From Candidatus Poribacteria bacterium (GTDB lineage: Bacteria > Poribacteria > WGA-4E > JAJDTR01), in NCBI GenBank assembly GCA_022827055.1, contig JAJDTR010000096.1, positions 1-41,450 on the forward strand: 41,450 nucleotides of DNA, written 5' to 3'. Below the pieces are notes generated by a model. The model saw only the letters and a program-made list of their open reading frames with translations. It was not told where the DNA came from and searched no databases. Position 1 is the stretch's first letter. Every line of letters begins with the position of its first letter. Position numbers and translations under genes: made by a program. Positions 32,627 to 41,450 of this stretch are shown piece by piece.

Positions 32627-33898
32627 TCAGGTGATCGCTCGATGACCGATGTCCGTTCGAAAGTGGGCTTTATCGAAGTGAATCTCGTCTATCCCTTGAT
32701 ATGCACGATTTACCGCCGATTTCAGATCGTTCGCAAGCGCCGTCACTCCGAGGATTCGGCCGCCATCAGTTACAATCTGTCCGTTTTGTGTTTTGGTGGC
32801 CGCATGAAAGACGTCAACGTCCTCCAGCGCACCGGCGTCACTTAATCCTGTGATGGCTTTGCCTTTTTCATACGCATCCGGATAACCGCCCGACGACATC
32901 ACAACACAGACGGCCGAACCCGGTTTCCATGCCAATTCAACATCGATTAAATTCCCGTCAATACATGCTTCTAGCACAGGGACAAGATCGGTTTCCATCC
33001 GCGGAAAAAGGACTTGTGCTTCCGGATCTCCAAAGCGACAATTGAACTCGACGACGCTCGGTCCGTCGTCGGTTATCATCAAGCCCACATACAGCACACC
33101 TTTAAAAACTCGTCCCAGCGAACGCATTCCGTCAATTGTCGGATAAACAATCCGATCCATTACATAATCTTGGATTTCAGGGGTTAGCACCGGCGCCGGC
33201 GAGTACGCACCCATTCCTCCCGTGTTTTTGCCCTTATCGCCGTCTAACGACATCTTGTGATCTTGCGAACTCGCCAATGGGAGGCAGTAGGTCCCGTCAG
33301 TGAAGACGAAGAAAGATGCTTCTTCGCCGGTTAGTTCTTCTTCGATAATGACTTGGTCCCCGGCATCATCGAACTCGCGGTCAACCATAATCGTCTTGAC
33401 CGCTTGAATAGCCTCGTCCACTGTTCTGCCGGGGATTGCGCCCTTGCCCGCGGCAAGTCCATCGGCTTTGACAAAAACGGGGGACTGAACCTGTTGGATA
33501 TAAGCGATTGCTTCCTCCGGATTTTCGAACGTGCGATGAGCGGCTGTTGGAACACCGTTTTCGACCATCAGATTCTTAGCGAAATCCTTGCTGGCTTCAA
33601 GTATTGCCGCCTTCCGGGTTGGCCCAAAAACGCGTAGTCCGCGCTCGTGGAGGGTATCGACTATGCCGTTCGCCAGCGGTGCTTCGGGCCCAACAACAGT
33701 CAAGCCGATCTTGACGGATTCCGCAAAGTCTGCAAGTTCACCAAAATCATCCTCCCACGGCATTGATCGGCATTCGGCAAGTTCGGCGATTCCCGCGTTT
33801 CCCGGCACGCAATATACTTTATCGACAAGGTGGCTCTGAACAATCTTCCATACCAACGCATGTTCTCGCCCATTTCCACCGACAACTAAAACATTCAT
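32627..33898 (-). CDS. purD: phosphoribosylamine-glycine ligase
   Basis: An ATP-grasp enzyme of purine synthesis that joins phosphoribosylamine and glycine. The start MNVLVVGGNGREHALVWK is diagnostic, so ATG 33898 (AAAGGAAC just upstream) is preferred over a longer frame beginning at 33952. GPEAPLANGIVD, VKADGLAAGKGA, GEEASFFVFTDG, KNTGGMGAYSPAPV and VEFNCRFGDPEAQV are the conserved ATP-grasp and substrate segments. The length of 423 residues is normal. No other pur gene is adjacent. The gene lies downstream of the PchB-like gene on the same strand. Confidence 0.96.
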   Translation of the reverse strand: MNVLVVGGNGREHALVWKIVQSHLVDKVYCVPGNAGIAELAECRSMPWEDDFGELADFAESVKIGLTVVGPEAPLANGIVDTLHERGLRVFGPTRKAAILEASKDFAKNLMVENGVPTAAHRTFENPEEAIAYIQQVQSPVFVKADGLAAGKGAIPGRTVDEAIQAVKTIMVDREFDDAGDQVIIEEELTGEEASFFVFTDGTYCLPLASSQDHKMSLDGDKGKNTGGMGAYSPAPVLTPEIQDYVMDRIVYPTIDGMRSLGRVFKGVLYVGLMITDDGPSVVEFNCRFGDPEAQVLFPRMETDLVPVLEACIDGNLIDVELAWKPGSAVCVVMSSGGYPDAYEKGKAITGLSDAGALEDVDVFHAATKTQNGQIVTDGGRILGVTALANDLKSAVNRAYQGIDEIHFDKAHFRTDIGHRAIT

Positions 33899-34009
33899 CT
33901 TGTTCCTTTCGCAACACGGCAGAGAATTACGGAGAAAGAAACCAAAGGACACATCACCTGACCGCCGTGTTGCCCTTGAGAAACGTGCGTTTCAATGGAA
34001 TCCCGTTTC

Positions 34010-34324
34010 CTAACCTTTTTCCGCTTTCCACTTCGTCATCTCTTCATTGATGAAGTATTCCACGAGGTCGCTGTAAATCTTCTCCATTGCATCCGGAGAC
34101 AACCCTTCCTCTTCTGCCCAAAACCTGCGCTGTCTCAGCATGGATTCTACCCGGTGCATGTCTCGTACACTCGTATCTTTCGCACCCTCCGTGCTGGTTT
34201 TGAATCGTGCCGCCGCTTGCACATATTGAAGACGTTTGCCTATTAAAGCTATGACCTCTCGATCAATGCGGTCAATCTCCGAGCGTATGTCTTCCATATT
34301 CGCGCATTCATCTGGCGCTTTCAT
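34010..34324 (-). CDS. PchB-like isochorismate lyase / chorismate mutase
   Basis: Length 104 residues, all-helical chorismate mutase fold. ATG 34324 has GGGGTG about 6 nt upstream. A GTG at 34333 is possible. The start KAPDECANMEDIRSEIDRID closely follows the pattern of Pseudomonas PchB, which makes salicylate from isochorismate. The RRFWAEEEGL segment and C-terminal Tyr-Phe...Lys-Trp also fit. Family members have both lyase and weak mutase activity. No isochorismate synthase or siderophore gene is in the window. It sits between an enolase-superfamily gene and purD, all on the minus strand. Which reaction it performs is uncertain. Confidence 0.8.
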   Translation of the reverse strand: MKAPDECANMEDIRSEIDRIDREVIALIGKRLQYVQAAARFKTSTEGAKDTSVRDMHRVESMLRQRRFWAEEEGLSPDAMEKIYSDLVEYFINEEMTKWKAEKG

Positions 34325-34461
34325 TTGTGTCACCCCACAATGAGTTTTGGTTCTGGGTTAGATAACGATTGAGAATTACCTAGTCTTGAGCTTAACGCGA
34401 TTAGGATTATGCTTGGGTTGTTTCTTTGACTAGCCCCAATCCTTGATTTCTATGGTTTCAT

Positions 34462-35637
34462 TCACCGGTTTTCCCATAGATGCTTGGCGACCTCCGCCTC
34501 ATTTAAATCCGTTCCCCAGCCCGGTTTCGTCGGCACCGTCATGTAACCGTCAACGATCTCGGGAGGGTCGGTTACGAGGTCATCCTTCCATGGGACATCG
34601 TCGATGTCAATTTCCATGATGCGTACATTCGGCAAGATCGCGCATAGGCTCGCGCTGATGTTTGAGGCGAGATGGCTATAGTAGTTGTGAGGGGCAATGT
34701 TCGTTTGGTAAACTTCGGCGAGATCGCCCATCTTCTTGGACTGTGAAAATCCATTCCAAGGTACATCTATCATCAATACGTCCGCGGCATGCAACTCCAA
34801 ATAAGGGATAAACTCGCGCATGTAGAACAGGTTTTCTCCGGTACAAATGCGTGTCGTCGTTGACTCCTTGATTTGCAGAATAGCTTCAGGATCATACATG
34901 TCAATCTCGAGCCATTGGAGGTCAAACTGTTCCACCACCTTGGCAATTCGCAGGCAACTTTCTGTTTTGAAGTTAAAATTGAGGTCTAAACATAGCCCAA
35001 CATCCGGGCCTATTGCATCCCGGAATGTGCCGAGTTGCGTTTCGATGTGTCGCAAAAGTTCAGGGCTGGCAACTTGGTCGGTTGTTCCAGCACCACTCCC
35101 AAACCCGCTCCAATACAAGGAAGCGGGATCTCCCGGAAACACGATGTTGGTCTTGAGCGCAGTGAATCCCCGATCTACGACTTCGCGCCCGAGATTAGCA
35201 ATATCCTCCATGGTTCTGAGCGGAGGCACGCCGATGAGTTCATAATTCCTCGCGCGAGATGTGCCGCAGTGAGACCAATACACACGAACGCTATCTCGTG
35301 TTGGACCTCCGAAAAGCTCTACGACCGAGACACCAAGCGCCTTTGCCTTAATATCAATAAGCGCGCAGTCGATGCCAGCGATGGCTTTGGCGGCGATCCC
35401 GCCGGGACTCTGTCGTGTGCGGCGAATCATGTCCCAGAAACGCATCTCGAAAGCCCTCGGATCCGTGCCGATTAACCTGGGTTTCAAATCCTCAATGGTG
35501 CCCACGACCCCGTGGGGCGCCGAACCATCGCTGCATTCACCGTACCCGGTCACCCCTTCGTCCGTCTCAATCTTTACAAATGTCCACGGGCGCCACCCCG
35601 CGTCCACAATAAATGTGTCAATGTCGGTTATCTTCAT
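34462..35637 (-). CDS. mandelate racemase / muconate lactonizing (enolase superfamily) protein
   Basis: Length 391 residues from ATG 35637. A capping domain is followed by a beta/alpha barrel. The predicted metal ligands are D218 (LCLDLNFNF), E244 (WLEIDMYD) and E268 (CTGENL). K162 (ALKTN) and H317 (APHNYYSHLAS) are candidate acid/base residues. Family members dehydrate acid sugars such as galactonate, or racemise and cycloisomerise other acids. The specific substrate cannot be deduced. No sugar transporter or kinase is next to it. It lies between ispG and the PchB-like gene without a clear operon link. Confidence 0.88.
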   Translation of the reverse strand: MKITDIDTFIVDAGWRPWTFVKIETDEGVTGYGECSDGSAPHGVVGTIEDLKPRLIGTDPRAFEMRFWDMIRRTRQSPGGIAAKAIAGIDCALIDIKAKALGVSVVELFGGPTRDSVRVYWSHCGTSRARNYELIGVPPLRTMEDIANLGREVVDRGFTALKTNIVFPGDPASLYWSGFGSGAGTTDQVASPELLRHIETQLGTFRDAIGPDVGLCLDLNFNFKTESCLRIAKVVEQFDLQWLEIDMYDPEAILQIKESTTTRICTGENLFYMREFIPYLELHAADVLMIDVPWNGFSQSKKMGDLAEVYQTNIAPHNYYSHLASNISASLCAILPNVRIMEIDIDDVPWKDDLVTDPPEIVDGYMTVPTKPGWGTDLNEAEVAKHLWENR

Positions 35638-35859
35638 ACGTTATGCGGCCTCTCACAAGAGTAGATAGTAGATTTCGAAAGCGTGAGCGACGTACCTTTA
35701 ACTGGCATCACCGCTATATCGGATTCGAATAAAGTCTACAATGGAGGAATTAGATTCGGCGATCTCCTTCAAATTGAAACTCCACTTGACGTGAATAAGC
35801 GGAAATCTGACGAGGATTTATATTTTTCATGGATGAAGACAACGCGTGTAAATGTCGTC

Positions 35860-36987
35860 TCAGTGCGCCTCTGTAGTGCCCGATTCGCTCTGGACTTGCA
35901 CGGCTGCTTCCAACAGCGCGTTCGCGAGGAACTGCGGGTTAACCTCGTCTCTGCCGCGAAATGTCTTGACTCTCTCGCCGCGAATCTTCAATACTGCAAG
36001 TTCTCTGCCGCCGAGATGGATGCCGACTTCCGCATTACGGGTTTCGCCCGGTCCGTTTACCTCACATCCCATGACAGCCACCGGAATCTTTATCCCGTGC
36101 TTCTCCAACAGTTCTTCGGCAGCAGCGACAATGCCTTCATAATCAGCTTCCGGATCTCCTCTGCCGCAAAATGGGCAGGAGACAACGTCAAGGATATTCT
36201 CTGTCAACCCTAACGTGCGTAGCAGTTCTTTTGCCGTAAGAACTTCCTCAACCGGATCGCCGGTAATAGAGATACGGATGGTGTCTCCGATGCCCTCCAT
36301 TAGCAGCGTTCCGATGCCAAGCGTCGATTTCACATGGGATCTGCGCGGCGTGCCAGCTTCCGTAACTCCCAGATGTAATGGATAGTGTACCTTCGCGGAT
36401 AGCATGCGGTTGGCTTCAATCATGCGTAATGGATCGCTTGATTTGACGGATATGGCGATGTCGGAGAAATCGTGGTCTTCGCAGATTTTGACGTGGCGCA
36501 TGGCGCTTTCCACAAGAGCTTCCGCCGTTGGGGAGGGATATTTATCAAGTAAATCGTTTTCCAAGGAGCCTTCATTAACGCCGATACGGATGGGTATTTT
36601 TGCCGATTTTGCACTACTCAATACTTGTGCTATTCGTTCCTCATTCCCGATGTTGCCCGGGTTGATGCGCACCTTGGCGACATCAGCGTCAATCGCATCG
36701 AGTGCATAGCGGTAGTTGAAATGAATGTCGGAGACAATCGGAACGGGCGCACGCTTGACAAGCGTAGAAAGTGCCTTTGCGTCTCGTTCTTCGGGCACGG
36801 CGACGCGAACAATTTGAGCGCCTGCCTCCACGCAGCGGTCAATCTGGCGCATGGTCGCGTCCGTATCGTGTGTGAGAGTGGTCGTCATCGTCTGAATCGA
36901 AATCGGACGCATCCCTCCAATCGGCACGCCGCCAACATTGATCTGCTTTGTTAGTTTTCGATTGTCGAGTTGAAGTAACTCATTCAT
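35860..36987 (-). CDS. ispG: 4-hydroxy-3-methylbut-2-en-1-yl diphosphate synthase
   Basis: An iron-sulfur enzyme of the MEP isoprenoid pathway. The TIM-barrel part starts with VGGVPIGGMRPISIQTM and includes VSDIHFNYRYAL and KVRINPGNIG. The 4Fe-4S cysteines are C271 and C274 (SCPFCGR) and C308 (GCEVNGPGE). The length of 375 residues fits the two-domain bacterial enzyme. The ATG at 36987 has AGGTAG upstream. It follows hisC on the same strand with about 100 bp between. It shows that this organism uses the MEP rather than the mevalonate route. Confidence 0.96.
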   Translation of the reverse strand: MNELLQLDNRKLTKQINVGGVPIGGMRPISIQTMTTTLTHDTDATMRQIDRCVEAGAQIVRVAVPEERDAKALSTLVKRAPVPIVSDIHFNYRYALDAIDADVAKVRINPGNIGNEERIAQVLSSAKSAKIPIRIGVNEGSLENDLLDKYPSPTAEALVESAMRHVKICEDHDFSDIAISVKSSDPLRMIEANRMLSAKVHYPLHLGVTEAGTPRRSHVKSTLGIGTLLMEGIGDTIRISITGDPVEEVLTAKELLRTLGLTENILDVVSCPFCGRGDPEADYEGIVAAAEELLEKHGIKIPVAVMGCEVNGPGETRNAEVGIHLGGRELAVLKIRGERVKTFRGRDEVNPQFLANALLEAAVQVQSESGTTEAH

Positions 36988-37091
36988 AGATGGCTACCTG
37001 TCTGTAACGCATGTAGAAAGAGAGTGATCAGGTAGTGGCAGAACTAGAAATCCCTTAAAGTTCTCTTTCAAAAGCTCGATTTAAAGTACCT

Positions 37092-38174
37092 TTAATTCAA
37101 AACTTTCTGTAACGCTGTTATAAACCTCTTGTTTTCGTCGGATTTACCGATCGTTGCACGAACTGCGTCGGGGAAACCGTAAGCCGCCATAGGCCGCACG
37201 ATTACGCCTTTTCGCATGAGTGCGTCAGCCACTTCTTGTCCCGGCCTGCCTAGCTGAACCAAGATAAAATTCCCTTCTGTTTCCACGTATTCCAGACCGA
37301 GCTGTTCCAACGCCTCATACAAGTAAGCCTTCCCTGCGGCATTCAACTTCAGACTGCGGCGAACGTGGTCCGCATCGTTGAGCGCGGCGCGCCCCGCAGC
37401 TTGGGCGATCAGATTGCAGTTGAACGGTTGGCGTACCCGGTTCATCATTTCAATGGTCGCCGGCTTCGCGATTCCGTAACCTATTCTCAGTCCCGCAAGC
37501 CCATATATTTTCGAGAACGTACGAGTGATAATCACGTTGCGCCCTTCTTCCACATACGGGAGTGTTTGCGGGTAATCGGGACGCTCGACGTATTCGTAGT
37601 AGGCTTCGTCGAAAACGACAAGGACATCGTCCGGAACACACGCCATCAGGCGTTCGGTCTCATCCTTCGTGATCATGGTGCCGGTAGGGTTGTTCGGATT
37701 GGCGATGAAAATCACCTTCGTGGCGTCGGTAATTGCGTCCGCCATGGCATCCAGATCGTGGGCATAATTGCGCCTCGGTGTCACAACCGATTTCGCGCCA
37801 CAGATTTTAGATACCAGCATATAGACGACGAAGGCACTTTCGGAATAGATGACCTCATCGCCCGGCGAGATGTACGTTTCCCCGACAATCTGGAGTACAT
37901 CGTGGGAACCGTTCCCAAAGATGAGATAATCCGGTGAAACCGCCAAATGTTCGGCTAGTTCGTTTTTGAAGTAGTATGCGTTGCCATCCGGGTATAGATT
38001 GACCTCTGTGGCTGCCCGCTTGATTGCTTCCTTCGCCAAGGGTGAAGGGCCGAGCGGGTTTTCATTGGAAGCTAGTTTGATGATATCGTCAATACCAAAC
38101 TCGCGTTGAACCTCTTCAATCGGCTTGCCGCCTTGGTAGGGGTGGATAGTTTCAATGCCGGGTTTGGGGTCCAT
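37092..38174 (-). CDS. hisC: histidinol-phosphate aminotransferase
   Basis: A PLP-dependent class II aminotransferase. KLASNENPLGPSP begins the conserved core. NPNNPTG (159-165), FDEAYYEY (D189) and the Schiff-base lysine K222 in TFSKIYGLAGLRIGYG follow. The length of 360 residues is typical of HisC. The ATG at 38174 has AGGGAC 7 nt upstream. Other his genes are absent, so it could act on aromatic substrates as well. Divergent from the TonB receptor gene across 321 bp. Confidence 0.92.
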   Translation of the reverse strand: MDPKPGIETIHPYQGGKPIEEVQREFGIDDIIKLASNENPLGPSPLAKEAIKRAATEVNLYPDGNAYYFKNELAEHLAVSPDYLIFGNGSHDVLQIVGETYISPGDEVIYSESAFVVYMLVSKICGAKSVVTPRRNYAHDLDAMADAITDATKVIFIANPNNPTGTMITKDETERLMACVPDDVLVVFDEAYYEYVERPDYPQTLPYVEEGRNVIITRTFSKIYGLAGLRIGYGIAKPATIEMMNRVRQPFNCNLIAQAAGRAALNDADHVRRSLKLNAAGKAYLYEALEQLGLEYVETEGNFILVQLGRPGQEVADALMRKGVIVRPMAAYGFPDAVRATIGKSDENKRFITALQKVLN

Positions 38175-38495
38175 AGTGTCCCTAATCTATGTTGTAATTC
38201 TTCGGTTTTCAACACCCCAAAAAAGTATCATGATCCAGGGTGGATGTCAAGGTGAAAACAGTGGCTAATGGTGATGGTGAGACGCGAAGTTAGAGCGGAA
38301 AATCTACTTGTCACGAAGTGAATCCCAGGATGACGCACCCACAAAAGATTGTATCGGAAACCGATCTGATTTTTCCGAATAGATTTGCCGGAATATGGTA
38401 TAATATCGCTCGTATACTGATTCTTGGATCTGAGGTTTTCCTCTATAATTGAATTGATTTTCGCAAAATGTCTTCGAATCTTTTGGACAGAAAAT
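38175..38495. other. divergent control region between hisC and the TonB receptor gene
   Basis: It contains an extended -10 box for the receptor gene (38396-38404) and a small palindrome, ATCGG-AAA-CCGAT (about 38353-38365), about 30 bp upstream of that box, which could be an operator. No Fur-box-like sequence is evident by eye. Confidence 0.4.
38396..38404 (+). promoter_or_regulatory. extended -10 promoter element of the TonB receptor gene
   Basis: TGGTATAAT combines TGN with a perfect TATAAT, the extended -10 form that needs no strong -35. It lies about 90 bp before the receptor ATG at 38496. No TTGACA-like box is seen at the usual distance. Confidence 0.5.
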
Positions 38496-40733
38496 ATGAA
38501 CTTTGCTAAACAGTTTTGTGGTCTCGCTTTCTCAATAACGCTGTCAATATCTTCAACAGTCGTTGCTGACGAGCAGACAGAAGAGAGTATAATGATGGAA
38601 GAGGTCGTGGTTACTGCCCAAAAGCGGGAGCAGCGGTCTTTTGATGTGCCGCTCTCAGTATCCACTGTCCGAGGCGAAAAATTTGACGCCCTGCGCTCAT
38701 CGGGCATGGATGTCCGTTATTTGTCAAACCGTACTCCTAGTTTGCAAATGGAATCGTCGTTCGGACGTGTCTTTCCACGCTTCTATATCCGCGGTCTTGG
38801 TAATACGGATTTTGACCTCAACGCTTCGCAACCGGTTTCGGTTCTCCACGACGGAGTTGTGCTAGAAAATGCCTTGTTGAAAGGATTTCCTACCTTCGAC
38901 CTAGATCGCATCGAGGTACTGCGAGGACCGCAAGGTACACTTTTTGGGCGCAACACGCCCGCGGGCACCGTAAAGTTTGAATCTGCGCGCCCTACCCAGA
39001 GCTTAGAAGGATACGGACGCTTGGGTTATGGGCGGTTCAACAGCGTTAATTTTGAAGGAGCCGTGTCGGGCCCGGTCATCCCATCTGTGCTTTCCGCGCG
39101 GCTTTCGCTCCTCACCCAACGACGGGGAGACTGGGTAGACAACGAGTATGCAGACGAAGAAAATGCGCTGGGAGGACATCGGGACTTAGCTGGACGCCTA
39201 CAATTGCTGTGGACACCTCTGCCGAAACTGCGGGCATGGTTCAAGTTCCATGCTCGCGATCTTGATGGCACCGCTCGCTTGTTTCGTGCCAATATCTTAA
39301 TGCGGGGTGAAGGCGATCTGGTTCAGGACTTTGCCCGTAACAGCATCGCACACGACGGACGCAATGAGCAAACTCTTAATACGCACGGTTTGGCAACTGA
39401 GGTGAGGTACGACATCGGGGACTTCCAACTGGTTTCGTTAACTGGCTTGGAGCGGCTCACTACTTTTTCGCGCGGGGACATTGATGGCGGTTTCGGTGCC
39501 GTGTTTAGCCAGCCCAGCGGACCCGGCGAGATTCCCTTTCCGTCTGAAACCGCGTCCGGCATTCCCACGCTGCGCCAGTTTAGCCAAGAATTCCGCTTGA
39601 TGAGTACGGGAGCATCCCGTTTTGCCTATCAACTCGGGTTGTATTATTTCCGGGAGTTCGTGGAGATGGAGGATTTCAACTACAATACCTTGGGTGGAGG
39701 TACCTTGGATGGGATGGTACGCCAAGAACAGAGAGTTACCGCACGGGCGGCATTTGGGGCGATGACTTTCGAGTGGTTTGAAGATTTGGAGTTGAGCGCC
39801 GGGCTGCGATTCTCCGATGACACAAAGGATTATACCGCATGGCGAGACGCAGCGCCTGCTGTTACGGGCGCAGGCCCGCTGGGACCTATTCGCGAGAACC
39901 CTCAAGATACGGTATGGAGCGGAGATTTGAGTCTGCGCTATTTTGCGGCACCCGGGGTGCAGACGTATTTGCGTGCAGCGCGAGGATACCGGGCACCCAG
40001 CATACAGGGACGGTTGCTGTTTGGCGACGTAGTCACGCTGGCGAACACGGAAATCATCCTTTCTCTTGAGGGAGGCACGAAATTACGACTGTGGGAACAG
40101 CGTTTGCACCTGAATATGGCGGCGTTCCAATACTTTATGCAGGATCAACAACTCACCGCGGTGGGCGGCGAAGCAAATTTCAATCGGTTAGTTAACGCGG
40201 AGAGTACCATTGGACGCGGGGTTGAAGCGGAATTAACCCTCTTACCCATCACGTCATTCGAGATTTCAGCGGGCGTCAGCTACAATCGAACGCGTATTGA
40301 CGATCCGCACTTGGCGGTGCAGGGCTGTGGTGCGCCGTGCACAGTTCTGGATCCACCCACTTCCGCCGCAGCCGGAACTTTTTCTATCGACGGTAACGGT
40401 CTGCCGCAGGCGCCGGGGTGGATTGCAGATGCAACTGCGCGCTATATTATCGCGCTTCCCACCGGGGCGCATCTCATTGCGTCTACAGACTGGGCGTACC
40501 GCAGCAGGGTGCGGTTCTTTCTCTACGACTCCGTGGAATTCGCCGACGATTGGCTTCTGGAGGGCGGTGTCCGACTGACCTATTTATTACCGAATGACGA
40601 CGCAGAGGTGGCACTTTCAATGCGCAACATCCTCAACGATACGTCTCCCGCCGGAGGCATTGATTTCAACAATCTGACAGGCTATGTCAATGAACCGCGA
40701 CATTGGAGCCTCGAATTGGTGCGGCGTTTCTGA
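38496..40733 (+). CDS. TonB-dependent outer-membrane receptor
   Basis: Length 745 residues from ATG 38496, where a signal peptide starts (MNFAKQFCGLAFSITLSISS, likely cleaved after VVA at residue 24). A TTG at 38424 would extend it by 24 residues and spoil the signal. A TonB box EEVVVTAQ follows at 35-42. The plug domain contains RFYIRGLGNTDF and VEVLRGPQGTLFGRNTPAG. The rest is beta-rich, with alternating aromatic strands ending WSLELVRRF, whose terminal Phe is typical of outer-membrane barrels. The substrate (siderophore, cobalamin, glycan or other) is not indicated. It is not next to a transporter. It is strong evidence for an outer membrane. Confidence 0.93.
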   Translation: MNFAKQFCGLAFSITLSISSTVVADEQTEESIMMEEVVVTAQKREQRSFDVPLSVSTVRGEKFDALRSSGMDVRYLSNRTPSLQMESSFGRVFPRFYIRGLGNTDFDLNASQPVSVLHDGVVLENALLKGFPTFDLDRIEVLRGPQGTLFGRNTPAGTVKFESARPTQSLEGYGRLGYGRFNSVNFEGAVSGPVIPSVLSARLSLLTQRRGDWVDNEYADEENALGGHRDLAGRLQLLWTPLPKLRAWFKFHARDLDGTARLFRANILMRGEGDLVQDFARNSIAHDGRNEQTLNTHGLATEVRYDIGDFQLVSLTGLERLTTFSRGDIDGGFGAVFSQPSGPGEIPFPSETASGIPTLRQFSQEFRLMSTGASRFAYQLGLYYFREFVEMEDFNYNTLGGGTLDGMVRQEQRVTARAAFGAMTFEWFEDLELSAGLRFSDDTKDYTAWRDAAPAVTGAGPLGPIRENPQDTVWSGDLSLRYFAAPGVQTYLRAARGYRAPSIQGRLLFGDVVTLANTEIILSLEGGTKLRLWEQRLHLNMAAFQYFMQDQQLTAVGGEANFNRLVNAESTIGRGVEAELTLLPITSFEISAGVSYNRTRIDDPHLAVQGCGAPCTVLDPPTSAAAGTFSIDGNGLPQAPGWIADATARYIIALPTGAHLIASTDWAYRSRVRFFLYDSVEFADDWLLEGGVRLTYLLPNDDAEVALSMRNILNDTSPAGGIDFNNLTGYVNEPRHWSLELVRRF

Positions 40734-40913
40734 GTATATCCCATCCTCAGTCCGACGATTGGCTCGAAAAAGTGTAATCCAACAGGTTTCAGTCATCCAA
40801 AATTGTAATCTTGGAACTTTCCCACCCTATTCTTCCTAGTGAGAAAGATTGACTTAAATGTGCATCTTGCTAAACCGATATTAGTACAAACCAATGAATA
40901 CAAGGAGATGAAA

Positions 40914-41294
40914 ATGGCAGAATTTTTACACACTCGCGTCCGAGTGAGTGATTTGGATGGGTCCATTAAATGGTACGCCGACCACCTCGGTTTCGTGGTG
41001 AAGAGCCGGAGCGACAAGTCACCGGCTGGTAACCAGATTGTGCACATGGAATTACCCGGGAACCTGCACACGCTTGAGTTTACATATTCCCCCGATTACG
41101 ACCTCAATGTTCCGGAGGATTTGATGCACTTTGCCATCGGTGTTCCGGACCTCGTGGCGTTCTGCGACAAACTGGAGAAAGCGGGGCTTGAAATTTGGCC
41201 CGATGGTTGGCGCGAACAGTTTACTTCGGGCGGAATGAAGATGGCGTTTATCACCGATCCAGATGGTTATGAGGTCGAACTACTGGAAAGATAG
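40914..41294 (+). CDS. VOC-superfamily (glyoxalase I-like) protein
   Basis: Length 126 residues. AAGGAG at 40902-40907 is 6 nt before ATG 40914, which decides the start. Two VOC modules are visible: FLHTRVRVSDLDGSIKWYADHLGF and LMHFAIGVPDLVAFCDKLEK, ending ITDPDGYEVELLE. Candidate metal ligands are His (LHTRV), the Glu of LHTLEF, His (MHFAI) and the final Glu of VELLE. This four-ligand pattern fits glyoxalase I better than the other VOC gene at 12300 does. The substrate is otherwise unknown. Confidence 0.85.
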   Translation: MAEFLHTRVRVSDLDGSIKWYADHLGFVVKSRSDKSPAGNQIVHMELPGNLHTLEFTYSPDYDLNVPEDLMHFAIGVPDLVAFCDKLEKAGLEIWPDGWREQFTSGGMKMAFITDPDGYEVELLER

Positions 41295-41450
41295 AATCTA
41301 AATTTCTTTAATGTGGCGTGGAAGAGAGAATTCCATCCAATCTCTCTCCCATCCTTCCAATCTTCAATCTTCAATCCAATTGGGGATGAGTTTGAGGTGC
41401 GTCAAGGCATCCTGAATTTTGGAAAAACAAAAAAGCCCCGTACATATATG
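41295..41450. other. window end: degenerate tandem repeats, no gene
   Basis: GAGAGA/TCTCTC arms near 41322-41346 and CAATCTTCAATCTTCAATCC units at about 41356-41380 echo the TGGAAG array at 8508-8554 on the opposite strand. The last bases hold an A-rich run followed by GCCCCG. This could be half of a terminator cut by the edge. Confidence 0.4.

Noticed and set aside
35683..36213. 176-codon plus-strand frame between the enolase-superfamily gene and ispG
   Set aside because: Most of it is the reverse strand of ispG, and its unique first part has no recognisable motif.
38424..38495. Upstream TTG start for the TonB receptor
   Set aside because: It would place 24 residues before a clear signal peptide. 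The ATG at 38496 starts exactly at that peptide.

Overview
The window looks like chromosomal DNA from an uncultivated, probably Gram-negative bacterium. It has moderate GC and genes on both strands. It encodes a TonB-dependent outer-membrane receptor with a signal peptide, bacterial type II fatty-acid synthesis, the MEP isoprenoid pathway (IspG), a bacterial XPB-type helicase, and a mandelate-racemase/muconate-lactonizing-type sugar-acid enzyme. Intergenic spaces are full of dispersed hairpin-forming repeats (for example GGTGCGCAGTGCGCACC followed by CTACA, and GCACTCC-loop-GGAGTGC). This combination recalls Candidatus Poribacteria and relatives. That assignment rests on pattern memory only and could not be checked here.

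Layout. 1-1.2 kb: the 5' end of a probable transposase gene runs off the window edge, next to an XRE-ImmA/IrrE gene broken in two places. 1.4-4.8 kb (minus): aspS, with an unusual 74-residue insertion, and hisS. 5.2-8.4 kb (minus): a 1063-residue membrane, spermidine-synthase-like and TPR fusion. 8.4-12.7 kb: repeat-rich spacer, a small-molecule-kinase-like gene, a methyltransferase, a one-TM protein, queE and a VOC protein. 13.5-15.7 kb (plus): archease and a NagZ-type GH3 hexosaminidase. 16.25-16.39 kb: tRNA-Pro(GGG) behind a near-consensus sigma-70 promoter. 16.6-24.7 kb (plus): a long run of housekeeping genes, hom, lysC, yceD (DUF177), rpmF, fabH, fabD, fabG, acpP, fabF. This is the classical lipid cluster, but plsX is missing between rpmF and fabH. 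24.8-28.2 kb (plus): a phosphoribosyltransferase gene overlapping a DprA-like gene, then about 0.85 kb of repeats and a second DprA-like paralogue. This is the best candidate for an unusual system, because it resembles the ShosTA anti-phage/toxin-antitoxin pair. 28.3-30.7 kb (plus): folK and an XPB helicase. 31-32.2 kb (minus): an AlbA_2/Schlafen-type ATP-binding protein. 32.6-38.2 kb (minus): purD, a PchB-like isochorismate lyase/chorismate mutase, an enolase-superfamily dehydratase, ispG and hisC. 38.4-41.3 kb (plus): a TonB receptor and a second VOC protein.

How the genes work together. hom and lysC form the shared aspartate-pathway module. yceD/rpmF is the usual ribosome-linked lead-in to the fab genes. 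fabH, fabD, fabG, acpP and fabF make a nearly complete initiation and elongation set for fatty acids. hisC, ispG and purD are metabolic genes without their pathway partners here. rpmF carries a perfect 9-bp hairpin between its Shine-Dalgarno sequence and its AUG, and folding this hairpin would restore a 9-nt spacing. Other notable points are a likely non-discriminating AspRS signature, repeat-derived terminators, a 210-bp inverted-repeat-bounded element, a duplicated hisS 5' end, and a 12-base motif repeated three times.
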